Assembly: GCF_000012365.1 (NCBI RefSeq)
Contig: NC_007651.1
Span: 1,674,001 to 1,738,000, forward strand
Reading direction: 5' to 3'
Length of the DNA: 64,000 nucleotides
DNA from: Burkholderia thailandensis E264
GTDB taxonomy: Bacteria > Pseudomonadota > Gammaproteobacteria > Burkholderiales > Burkholderiaceae
The notes beneath the pieces are model-generated. The model saw only the letters and a program-made list of their open reading frames with translations, was not told the DNA's origin and ran no database searches. The translations under genes and the position numbers were made by a program. Below, in pieces: positions 56,273-64,000 of the stretch. Within the stretch, counting starts at the first letter, position 1. Every line of letters starts with the position of its first letter.

Positions 56273-57466
56273 TTATCGGCCGAACAGCTTGCCGAGACGC
56301 TCGACCGCCTCTTCGAGCCGCGAGTACGCGGTCGCATAGGACAGTCGAATATAGTCGCGCGGCGCATGAACGCCGAAATCCATCCCCGGCACGAGCACGA
56401 CGCCCGCATCGTGCAGCATCGCGTTCACGAGCGCGGCGCTGTCTCCTGCCGCCGGATGCGCGACGCCGCCGCATTGCGCGTATACATAGAACGCGCCATC
56501 CGGCATCACGGGCACCTTGAAGCCGAGCGATTCGATCGCCGGCACGATGAAATCGCGGCGACGCTTGAATTCGGCGCGGCGCGCCTCGTAGATCGCGAGC
56601 GTATGCGGCTCGAAGCACGCGAGCGCCGCGTGTTGCGCGAGGGCGGACGGGCAGATGAACAGATTCTGCGCGAGCTTTTCGAACGTGCCGACGAGGGCCG
56701 GCGGCACGACGAGCCAGCCGAGCCGCCAGCCCGTCATGTTGAAGTACTTCGAGAAGCTGTTGACGGTGACGACATCGTCGCCGAACGACAGCGCCGACAC
56801 GGGCGCGCCGTCGTAGCTCAGGCCCTGGTAGATCTCGTCGACGATCGAGAAGCCGCCGCGTGCGCGAACGGCATCGATGATCCGGCCGAGTTCGGCGGGC
56901 TCGAGCGACGTGCCTGTCGGGTTCGACGGCGACGCGAGCAGCACGCCGCGCGTGCGCTCGCCCCAGCGCGTTCTCACGTCGTCGGCGGTCAGTTGGAAGC
57001 GGGCTTCAGGGCCGCTCGGCACGAGCACCGCGCGGCCTTCGGCCGTCGCGACGAAGTGGCGGTTGCACGGATACGACGGGTCTGGCATCAGCACTTCGTC
57101 GTCACGGCCGACGAGCGCGAGGCACGCGAGCAGCAGTGCGGCCGAAGCGCCCGCCGTCACGACGATTCGCTCCGGCCCGATCGATAGCCCGTACGCGCGC
57201 GCATAGTGCGCGGCGATCGCTTCGCGCAGCGGCGCGATGCCGAGCGCGCTCGTGTATTGCGTGACGCCGCGGCGCAGCGCCGCGGCGGCCGCGTCGACGA
57301 CGGGCTCCGGCGCCGTGAAATCCGGCTCGCCGATGCTCATATGAATGATGTCGCGGCCGGCGCGCTCGAGCACGGCGGCTTCCTTGACGATTTCCATCAC
57401 GTAGAACGGCTCGATCGCGTCGACGCGCGACGCGAGCCTCAGGAGCGAATCGGCAGCGGTATTCAT
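56273..57466 (-). CDS. Class I/II pyridoxal-phosphate aminotransferase
   Basis: A 397-residue AspC-superfamily aminotransferase. IIHMSIGEPDFTAPEPVVDAA (~40) is the substrate-binding start, VTAGASAALLLACLAL (~103) holds the PLP phosphate, ASPSNPTGTSLEPAEL (~178) the Asn, FSIVDEIYQGLSYD (~205) the Asp and Tyr, and NSFSKYFNMTGWRLGW (~240) the Schiff-base lysine with Arg nearby. A final Arg lies in RDYIRLSYATA. It belongs to the aromatic/alanine/aspartate group; the exact substrate is not clear. It is downstream of the rib-nusB operon but separated by a terminator-like hairpin. Confidence 0.9.
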   Translation of the reverse strand: MNTAADSLLRLASRVDAIEPFYVMEIVKEAAVLERAGRDIIHMSIGEPDFTAPEPVVDAAAAALRRGVTQYTSALGIAPLREAIAAHYARAYGLSIGPERIVVTAGASAALLLACLALVGRDDEVLMPDPSYPCNRHFVATAEGRAVLVPSGPEARFQLTADDVRTRWGERTRGVLLASPSNPTGTSLEPAELGRIIDAVRARGGFSIVDEIYQGLSYDGAPVSALSFGDDVVTVNSFSKYFNMTGWRLGWLVVPPALVGTFEKLAQNLFICPSALAQHAALACFEPHTLAIYEARRAEFKRRRDFIVPAIESLGFKVPVMPDGAFYVYAQCGGVAHPAAGDSAALVNAMLHDAGVVLVPGMDFGVHAPRDYIRLSYATAYSRLEEAVERLGKLFGR

Positions 57467-57493
57467 CGTCGAATCAAAACGGTGGGGAAGGCG

Positions 57494-57520
57494 AAAAGCG
57501 GGCGCGCGCCGCGCGCCCGC
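57494..57520 (-). terminator. GC hairpin with T-run after nusB
   Basis: An almost perfect palindrome, GCGGGCGCGCG and CGCGCGCCCGC, followed on the minus strand by TTTT. It lies 10-36 bp after the nusB stop and probably ends the ribBX-ribH-nusB transcript. Confidence 0.7.
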
Positions 57521-57529
57521 GAACGGAGG

Positions 57530-57967
57530 TTACGCGCCGCGCCGCGCTTGCGTCTCGGCCGGGCGCAGCTTGACGGCCAGCTTGTCGAGCACGCCGTTGA
57601 CGTACTTGTAGCCGTCCGAACCGCCGAACGTCTTCGCGAGCTCGACGGCTTCGTTGATGATCACGCGGTACGGCGTTTCGATCTGATGCGTGAGCTCGTA
57701 CGTCGCGATCAGCAGCACTGCCCGTTCGACGGGCGAGAGCTGATCGATTGGACGGTCAAGGCTCGGCGAGATCGCTTCGGCAAGCGTCGCATGCTCGCGG
57801 ATCACGCCATGCAGGATCGTGTCGAGCAGCGTCTTGTCGGCCTTGTCGTAACCCAGCGCGCCGCGCAATTGCGCGTCGATCTCGCCCGGCGCCGCGTTCG
57901 ACAGCAGCCACTGATACAGGCCCTGCGTCGCCAGCTCGCGCGATTGTCGGCGGGCGCTCTTCTTCAT
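57530..57967 (-). CDS. nusB: Transcription antitermination factor NusB
   Basis: A 145-residue NusB, which with NusE/S10 binds boxA in rRNA antitermination. [18 protein letters not shown] is the N-terminal signature, [18 protein letters not shown] (~80) the central one, and [32 protein letters not shown] (~100-131) the C-terminal one. The ATG overlaps the ribH stop (ATGA, 57964-57967). Confidence 0.96.
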   Translation of the reverse strand: MKKSARRQSRELATQGLYQWLLSNAAPGEIDAQLRGALGYDKADKTLLDTILHGVIREHATLAEAISPSLDRPIDQLSPVERAVLLIATYELTHQIETPYRVIINEAVELAKTFGGSDGYKYVNGVLDKLAVKLRPAETQARRGA

Positions 57968-58485
57968 GCGCGCTCCTCTTCGTCTTCGTCGTCCTCGTCT
58001 TCCTCGTCCTCTTCGTCGTCGCTCAATTGATCGAGCGTCATCGTGAGGTTCGCCATCTCGACGGCGACGCGCGCGGCGTCGCGGCCCTTTTCGGTCATCC
58101 GCGCGATCGCCTGCTCGTCCGTCTCGGTCGTGAGCACGGCGTTCGCGATCGGCGTGTTGAAGTCGAGCGCGATGCGCGTGATGCCCGCGCCGCTCTCGTT
58201 CGACACGAGCTCGAAGTGATACGTCTCGCCGCGGATCACCGCGCCGAGCGCGATCAGCGCGTCGAACTGGTTGCTTTCCGCGAGCTTTTGCAGCGCGAGC
58301 GGGATTTCGAGCGCACCCGGGACGGTCACGAGCAGCACGTCTTCGCCGGAGACGCCGAGGCGCTCCAGCTCCTCGACGCATGCGTCCGCGAGGCCGTTGC
58401 AGACGGGCTCGTTGAAGCGCGATTGAACGATGCCGATACGCAGGCCATCGCCTTCGAGGTTCGGTTGATATTGTCCGATTTCCAT
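57964..58485 (-). CDS. ribH: 6,7-dimethyl-8-ribityllumazine synthase with acidic C-terminal tail
   Basis: A 173-residue lumazine synthase, the penultimate step of riboflavin synthesis. [16 protein letters not shown] (~17), [18 protein letters not shown] (~60), [19 protein letters not shown] (~80, catalytic His) and GVLTTET-like [15 protein letters not shown] (~117) are all present. The last ~18 residues are almost purely Asp/Glu, encoded by a GAN-type trinucleotide tract at 57973-58020, and are not part of the enzyme fold. It lies 79 bp after ribBX. Confidence 0.95.
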   Translation of the reverse strand: MEIGQYQPNLEGDGLRIGIVQSRFNEPVCNGLADACVEELERLGVSGEDVLLVTVPGALEIPLALQKLAESNQFDALIALGAVIRGETYHFELVSNESGAGITRIALDFNTPIANAVLTTETDEQAIARMTEKGRDAARVAVEMANLTMTLDQLSDDEEDEEDEDDEDEEERA

Positions 58486-58564
58486 GTTCTTTCCGTAGAG
58501 TGGATGAGCGGTGATAGGGGCTGCAGCACAGGCTGACAACGGTACGGCGATGACGCGAAACCCG

Positions 58565-59701
<1,137 letters not shown>

Positions 59702-60398
59702 AAAAGGATCAGGGGGAAGGGAAAGCGCGTATTTTACGCCACGCGCGGCGGGTTTTAGCCGGACGCGACGCGACGGGCGGCCGCGTTGGCCGGACGGCCG
59801 ACGGCGGGACCTTCGGCGGCGTGGCGGGATCGCCGGGCGGCGGCCCTCCGGCAGGCGTCGGCGGATGTTTGCGCGGCATCCGGACGCGTTTTCCGGCGCG
59901 GCGGCGACGCGGCGGTCGCGCGCCGGTGATGCGAAAAGAGCGCGAGAACACTGCAAAGAAGATGGGGAACGGGTCACGAACCGCCGCGAGGCGAGCCCGC
60001 AACGGGCACGAAACGAGCGTGAACAGGCGCGATGCGCGGGCCGGAGCGCCGCTCGCCCGATGATTCGCCCGTCCGATCGATCGTCCGGATGATCGGGGCG
60101 GCCGAGCGTGCGTCGGGCTGCGGCAATGCCGCCAGCCCGACACGCGCGCCGCGGCGATCAGCGGTTATTTCGGCGCGTTCGTCATCCGTTCGACGTACCG
60201 CGCGATTATGTTGAGCCTGGTCACAAACGCTTGCCCCACAAGGCGAGGGTGTTGCCGGTGCATGTGTATTCTGTCAGAAATACCGTTGCCTGATCGTGAT
60301 TGTATCGAGACTGCGATGGACGCCACGAGACGCTTCACAAGATGCAATGGGTCTCGCTTCACTCCGCCTGCGCCGAGGGCGATGACTATTCCGTTCGC
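59702..60398. other. Intergenic region upstream of ribBX
   Basis: About 700 bp with no gene I can support. The ribBX-proximal ~350 bp are GC-rich; from about 60,190 the composition drops and marks the edge of the accessory module that follows. A 65-codon minus-strand frame (60165-60362) has no family resemblance. No RFN (FMN riboswitch) element is seen. Confidence 0.5.
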
Positions 60399-61599
60399 TC
60401 ATCGCTTTGGCTCCCACGTATATCCAGCCTTCGTCAACTGGGCAACCCAGGCACCGCGTTTTCCATGCTGCGCCATCAGTCGTACGAGCCGACGTCGAAA
60501 TGTCGCATCGCGTTTGGCACCTGCATACGCTTCGGCAAGATCCTGCAGCGCCCTGAAAGCCTGGTCGTAGGACGATCCGGATCCTCGCTGGAGCTTTGAG
60601 TCGATGGCGGACCACGCACTGTCTTCGTCTTCAAGGAGCGAGGTAAGGTAGCCTGAGCGCTCTGCCTTGCGTCGCGCTTCTGCAGCCTCGTGTGCATCGC
60701 GTTCCTGCTGTTCGCGAGCGAGACGATGAAGACTGACTCGTGCCTCAATTTCGCTTACACATCGGGGCACTACTAGGCTCGCAACGCGCTTGGGAAGCCG
60801 CTCCTGTTCCCAGGCGCGGAACCTACGCCGAAGGGTTCGCTCGGCCTCCTGGTGTCGTCCTTCGAGCAGCATGCGCAGCGCAGTACGCATTTCATCTTCC
60901 GTCAACTCGGACAACCACGGATCGAATCGGTCGTTATCGTCAGGGCCGGCAGAGAATGGGGGGCTCTTTTCTGCCGCGGCGGCGAGCCAGTCCGGATCGA
61001 GCATCAGGAATTCAGCGAGGGCATTCTGCGCGGGCGTCAGTGTCTTGAGTCCGTCCGGCAATGGTGGTTCACGGTCATCGGCGCTTAACTCGCGATTACC
61101 TAGTCGGGCTAGCCAGCCGAGATAAAGCGGACGTGTGTCGCCTCTGAGCAGTTCATCGCGGATGGGCAGCAGTCGTGCCATCCACCCTGTGCCGTCAGCT
61201 TCTTCGGAGAAGCGAACGTGTTCTCCAGCGTCGTCGTTGAACCACCAGTCGAGGAGGCAATGTTCGCCAGTGTCGATGGCATCGAACGCTTTCGCAAACT
61301 GCGGCCGTGCCGCGCGCCTCTCGCGACCTGTGTAATCGAGCAGCGACCGAGCATCGAATGTTGTCCGCGGCAGTCGCAACAGAAGGCGGCAGCTTCCCCA
61401 GTTGGCGGAGTAGACATGGGCGTCGAAGTAGCGCTACCCAGTCGAGCGGTTCGCCTTTGAGATTGCCCCAGTGATATTCGTTGATGAAGCTCGAGGCCGT
61501 GATCGTCGCTCGCGTAGAGCGGCTTCGCAACTCGGCCTGCCGCTGTCCGGTAAGCGGTCGGTCGATTGCGGCAAATTCGTAGTATTGGTATTCGCTCAC
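60399..61599 (-). pseudogene. Frameshifted conserved protein of unknown function beside the broken helicase
   Basis: Two overlapping frames make up one ancestral protein of about 400 residues. The N-terminus reads MSEYQYYEFAAIDRPLTGQ...FINEYHWGNLKGEPLDW from 61599. Near 61430 a net loss of two bases shifts the frame; the next frame continues RYFDAHVYSANWGSCRLLLRLPRTTFDARSLL and runs to 60399. A TAG at the junction blocks read-through, so a complete protein cannot be made. The C-terminal half is charged and helix-rich, with a probable coiled coil (EQQERDAHEAAEARRKAER). Function is unknown. It follows the helicase remnant by 78 bp on the same strand and was probably its partner. Confidence 0.8.
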
Positions 61600-61677
61600 G
61601 TTTCAATCTTCATGTCGGGGGAAGCAGTTGCCGCGCCAGGTTGTGGTTCGCTGAACTTTCCTGCCGTTGATCGGCTG

Positions 61678-62703
61678 CTATAGAAGCCGATGAGTCGGGT
61701 TGGGGTGTTCTACCCTATATCCCATTGCCCGATAACCTGCCTGGCGCTTGTCCCACATCCGGAGCAAGCCCGGATGTCCTGTGTCGACGAAATCGAGGAT
61801 GCGAACATCGGCTTTCGTTGCATGCTCGCGGTGTAGTCTTCCAGCGTATTGTTGAAGCGTGCCTTTCCATGAGATGGGTATTGCGAGGACGAGTGTATCA
61901 AGCGGGGGATGGTCGAAACCTTCGCCCACGAGTTTGCCGGTTGCCAGAACCACCCGCGGAGCATTTGCCGGTAAGGCTTCGAGTTCGGCGATTACGAGAC
62001 TTCGTTGTTTCTTCGACATGCGGCCATGCAGTATGAAAATCTTCTCCACGCTTCCGGTCAGAACTTTTTCTATGGCCGCGACGTGTTCGGTGCGCTCGGT
62101 CAGAACGAGAACCTTGCGCCCGCTGGAAAGCGCGGCGACCACCTCGTCCCCGATGACCGCCGTACGGTGGGGGGGGCGGTAGCGACATGCCGGAAGACGT
62201 CCTGAATACCTGCTTTGGCGGGTAAATCAATCGTCGAAGATTGGATTCGGGGAATGACCTCAAGGTCGCGTGGCGCCGTGTCCGGTCGCGAGGCAGTATG
62301 TCGGATTGGTCCGCACTGCATGAATATGATCGGATGCTGCCTGAGCAGTTCGGTTCGGTGTACAAGGACTAGCGTATTGACCCCACGTCGCGCGATCAGG
62401 GCTGCCGCGGTCACCGTTTTGCCGAATGCGGTTGGAGCGCATAGCACCCCGGTATCGTGTCGAAGCATCGCCGCGACAGCCTCTTCCTGATCGGCTCGCA
62501 ACGTACCTGAAAAGGTGACATCAAGGGGTTTGCCTGAAAACCGCTCGTCGTGAACTTCGCACCGAATTCCGTTGTCACGAAGCAACTTGCGGGCGGCGTC
62601 GAGACATCCGCGCGGTAACGCGATATGCTTCGGGTGGTTATCTGCACAACCAATAATTCGTGGTTTGTCCCAGACAGGGAAGCGCATAGCCTGGGCCTTA
62701 AAA
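61678..62703 (-). pseudogene. Broken superfamily 2 DEAD/DEAH helicase (possible TOTE-type conflict-system helicase)
   Basis: Read on the minus strand, the first part (from ~62687) is RFPVWDKPRIIGCADN...LRADQEEAVAAML, then GVLCAPTAFGKTVTAAALIARRG (Walker A/motif I) and VLVHRTELLRQ (Ia). The sequence then jumps straight to HPIIFMQCGPIRHTA. About 90-100 residues normally between these, including the DE-x-H and TAT motifs, are missing. A second lesion at a G8 tract (62169-62176) shifts the frame; the other frame continues EVVAALSSGRKVLVLTERTEHVAAIEKVL and the helicase C-terminal motifs (ATGKLVGEGFDHPPLDTLVLA, QYAGRLHREH) to 61678. The 5' part is also disrupted near 62700, next to insertion-sequence DNA. 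The gene cannot make an active helicase. Confidence 0.88.
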
Positions 62704-62786
62704 AAGGTTCAACGCAGGAAACCGTGGAGGGTTTTCGAGTGATTGCATAATCTGACACCTGATTCTAAGGATGTCGGAGGAAGCAA

Positions 62787-63563
62787 TTGCTCGATCGAAA
62801 GGCACTTCAGGCACTGGGCTGCTGGACCGGCTACCGGTTGGAACGGGTGGAGTGGCCGCAAGGAGAAGAGCGCACGCTATCGCTGTATCTGAAGCCGGTC
62901 AGCAAGGTCATGTACTGCGAGCAATGCGGGGCGCGCTGCCAGCAGATCCACGAGACGACCGTTCGTCGAGTGCGCGATCTGCCGCTGTTCGAATACCGGG
63001 TGGTGTTGCATGTGCCTCGTCGCCGGGTCTGGTGTGAGCACTGCGGTGGCCCGCGACTGGAGAAGCTGGCGTGGCTGGGCCGCTACCAGCGCGTGACGGA
63101 GCGGTTCGCCAAGGCCTGCGAGAAGCTGCTACAAGCGGCCAGCGTGCAAGCGGTCGCAGCCTTCTACGAGTTGGGTTGGCACACGGTGAAATCGATCGAC
63201 AAGATGCGCTTGCGAGCGCGCGTGGCCGAGCCGGACTGGTCGACGATCCGCTATCTGGCGATGGACGAGTTCGCGCTCCATAAAGGCCATCGCTACGCCA
63301 CGGTGGTGGTCGATCCGATCGGCCGGCAGGTGCTCTGGGTCGGACCAGGACGCTCACGGGAAACGGCGCGAGCCTTCTTCGAACAACTCCCTGAAGGCGT
63401 GGCCGAGCGTATCGAAGCGGTTGCGATCGACATGACCACGGCCTACGAGTTGGAGATCAAGGAGCAGTGCCCGCAGGCGGAAATCGTCTTCGACCTGTAC
63501 CACGTCGTGGCCAAGTACGGGCGCGAAGTGATCGACCGGGTACGGGTGGAATTGACCCTGTAA
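62787..63563 (+). pseudogene. ISL3-family transposase, 3'-truncated
   Basis: The N-terminal ~255 residues of an ISL3 transposase (full length about 400). It starts at TTG 62787 with GTCGGAGGAAG upstream. A zinc-ribbon region has CEQCGARCQQIHE and WCEHCGGPRLEKL (~40-85), then an HTH segment. The DDE domain begins with RYLAMDEFALHKGHRYATVVVD (first Asp, ~155) and has AIDMTTAYELEIKEQCP (second Asp, ~213) and IVFDLYHVVAKYGREVIDRVRV. The final Glu and C-terminus are lost where the IS3-type element enters; the last four residues (ELTL) come from the new sequence. It is presumably inactive. Confidence 0.88.
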
Positions 63564-63577
63564 TCCCGGACACAGCT

Positions 63578-64000
63578 TCACACTAAGGTTGCTGAATCCA
63601 TCGAGCGCCGGAACTCGCGAGGCGAGCGGTATTTCAGCGCGCTATGGGGATGCTTCTCGTTGTAATGCTCGAACGCGATGGCCAGATTGTGTGCAGCGGT
63701 CGCCGCGTCCGGCTTCGGCATGAAGGCGACGTAATCGCGCTTCATGGTTTTCACGAAGCTCTCAGCCATGCCGTTACTTTGCGGGCTGCACACCGGCGTG
63801 GTCAACGGCTTCAGGCCTATGTCCATCGCAAACCGGCGCGTGTCGTCGGCCGTGTAGCCCGAACCGTTGTCGCTCAACCACTCGATTTCGGATGGCGTAT
63901 GCAACGCATTGCCGAAACGATTTTCCACCGCAGCCAGCATCACGTCGCGCACGATGTCGCCGCTATGGCCTGCCGTCGTGGCCGCCCAACTCATCGCCTC
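63578..64000 (-). CDS. IS3-family transposase OrfB, C-terminal part; 5' end outside window
   Basis: About 140 C-terminal residues of an IS3-family (IS2-like subgroup) integrase-type transposase. The frame is open to the right edge ([21 protein letters not shown]), so the ATG at 63994 is internal. [19 protein letters not shown] holds the second Asp, and [26 protein letters not shown] (spacing to Glu) the catalytic Glu of the DDE triad. [21 protein letters not shown] is the standard end. Confidence 0.93.
   Translation of the reverse strand, partial: EAMSWAATTAGHSGDIVRDVMLAAVENRFGNALHTPSEIEWLSDNGSGYTADDTRRFAMDIGLKPLTTPVCSPQSNGMAESFVKTMKRDYVAFMPKPDAATAAHNLAIAFEHYNEKHPHSALKYRSPREFRRSMDSATLV

Larger units (their letters stand above)
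62704..64000. mobile_element. Nested insertion sequences: ISL3-family copy cut by an IS3-family element
   Basis: An ISL3-family transposase gene on + (from 62787) loses its 3' end at about 63,550. From there an IS3-family element begins, carrying its transposase on the minus strand and running past the right edge. The left limit of the ISL3 copy lies somewhere in 62,704-62,786; inverted ends could not be identified with certainty. A GGACACAGCTTCACAC-type terminal sequence (63568-63583) is close to the likely IS3 end. Confidence 0.75.

Noticed and set aside
59702..60100. FMN riboswitch upstream of ribBX
   Set aside because: The conserved RFN core sequences were looked for and not found.

Overview
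The window is chromosomal DNA of a high-GC betaproteobacterium, almost certainly Burkholderia and most likely the B. pseudomallei/B. thailandensis/B. mallei group. This rests on the gene order of an O-antigen wbi cluster, followed by a Burkholderia-type ogc protein O-glycosylation operon, then waaC-kdoO-waaA, urease, and a two-domain RibBX. Species cannot be fixed from sequence reading alone.

Region by region. (1) 1-8055, + strand: the 3' end of the wbi O-antigen cluster (wbiD' to wbiI). The first ~6.7 kb is visibly less GC-rich than the rest, and the change falls inside wbiI. (2) 8266-13719, - strand: ogcX-ogcB-ogcA-ogcE-ogcI, a complete lipid-linked trisaccharide pathway for protein O-glycosylation; it converges on wbiI at a shared terminator. 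(3) 13976-18869, +: phosphomannomutase, heptosyltransferase I, Kdo 3-hydroxylase and Kdo transferase, which build the LPS inner core. (4) 30565-19012, -: urtABCDE (urea ABC importer) then ureDABCEFG (urease and its nickel assembly factors), a unit for urea uptake and hydrolysis. A near-perfect sigma-54 promoter precedes urtA. (5) 30909-38310: housekeeping genes (omega-amino-acid transaminase, rhodanese, Pcm-like methyltransferase, hemN, uppP, trmB) ending at a tRNA-Gly(CCC). (6) 38311-42034: an accessory patch with a truncated tRNA-Gly copy, an AT-richer stretch without clear genes, and a 654-aa secreted protein of unknown function. (7) 42223-59701: ordinary genes, including a quinone oxidoreductase/LysR pair, a sirtuin, a sedolisin protease, crcB, yggT, ubiD, a lytic transglycosylase with a candidate small RNA upstream, and the ribBX-ribH-nusB operon. 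(8) 60399-64000: a decaying accessory module (two frameshifted genes, one an SF2 helicase that has lost its DEAH motif) next to an ISL3-family transposase gene that is itself cut by an IS3-family element running off the window.

Points of most interest are the secreted protein at 40070-42034, the tRNA-Gly half-copy, the broken helicase module, the candidate sRNA at 54278-54416, and the in-frame repeat tracts in ureE and ribH. I found no intact, clearly undescribed multi-gene system; the broken helicase module and the secreted protein are the best candidates for something new.
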